A stretch of DNA of 64,000 bases from the NCBI GenBank assembly GCA_035578905.1, contig JAQJVL010000245.1:328501-392500 (forward strand). The letters are read 5' to 3'. The DNA comes from Stictocephala bisonia (lineage: Eukaryota; Arthropoda; Insecta; Hemiptera; Membracidae). Under the pieces are notes generated by a model that saw only the letters and a list, made by a program, of their open reading frames with translations, was not told the DNA's origin and searched no databases. The translations under genes and the position numbers were made by a program. The first letter of the stretch is position 1. The number at the start of each line of letters is the position of its first letter. This document shows, in pieces, positions 63,775 to 64,000 of the stretch.

Positions 63775-64000
63775 CTTTGTGTATGACGGAATCGAAGAGG
63801 CCGAGGCCGCGGCTCGATCGGCTCTCTGCGGCGCTCGCACTTCTCCCAGATGAATTTTCGAACCATCTCTAAAATATGGATCTGTTTCGACTGAGAGATA
63901 AGTGTGTGTTTGTGTGTGTGTGTGTGCGAGTGAGTGTGTGTCGGGAGGGAGGGCTGATACGATGAAAGGGTTGAAGGAAAATGGAGAGGGGGGTATTGAG
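63775..64000. promoter_or_regulatory. CpG-rich edge, possible promoter or 5' exon of a gene outside the window
   Basis: After kilobases of AT-rich DNA the sequence becomes GC- and CpG-rich (63788-63845: GGCCGAGGCCGCGGCTCGAT and TGCGGCGCTCGCACTTCTCC). A short GT repeat (63903-63926) and a G/A-rich stretch up to the window end follow. Such a shift is common at insect promoters or first exons. I see no confident start codon or splice site, so this is an inference from composition only. Confidence 0.35.

Overview
This window is AT-rich eukaryotic nuclear DNA, most likely from an arthropod and probably an insect. It has no intact protein-coding gene that I can defend. The evidence is the density of microsatellites and minisatellites, tRNA-derived SINEs, Helitron remnants, a LINE fragment with an RNase H domain, a jockey/CR1-like LINE tail, a P-element/THAP9-like transposase fragment, and a fold-back element with TTAGG-type motifs (the usual insect telomere unit). 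Species cannot be read from the sequence. Nearly all longer ORFs are repeat translations or chance.

The main structural result is an old direct segmental duplication. About 18 short conserved blocks between 5.19 and 23.7 kb recur in the same order and strand between 24.39 and 45.9 kb. They are separated by diverged AT-rich DNA and by copy-specific insertions. Copy 1 alone has the Helitron (6.07-6.83 kb), a 21-bp minisatellite (8.04-8.60 kb), a SINE (9.23-9.39 kb), an 11-unit 76/78-bp array (10.2-11.1 kb) and a large ~105/210-bp array (21.8-23.3 kb). Copy 2 alone has a 176-bp array (25.2-25.9 kb), a ~506-bp CA tract joined to a SINE (26.5-27.15 kb), a ~130-bp triplication (27.9-28.3 kb), a TTAGG-bearing fold-back element (32 kb), a LINE plus Helitron-Rep remnant (34.2-36.6 kb), a run of corrupted homopolymer sequence (36.65-39.23 kb) and a P-element transposase remnant (40.2 kb). 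For several arrays the other copy keeps a single-unit version, so the window records minisatellite birth.

Left of the duplication (1-5.2 kb) is AT-rich filler with a small inverted-repeat element and one weak repeat pair. Right of it (46-64 kb) are SINEs, a ~98-bp array (50-52 kb), a fold-back element (54.3-54.9 kb), a LINE C-terminal fragment (57.4 kb), a ~25-unit 137-bp array (57.9-61.3 kb) and a composite CA/GCAC tract (61.6-62 kb). The last ~230 bp turns CpG-rich and may be the edge of a promoter or 5' exon beyond the window.

I found no CRISPR array, operon, bacterial gene or new enzymatic system. The stretch at 36.65-39.23 kb looks like failed consensus sequence, not biology. The most interesting material is the duplication, its divergent satellite expansion, and the inverted-repeat families.
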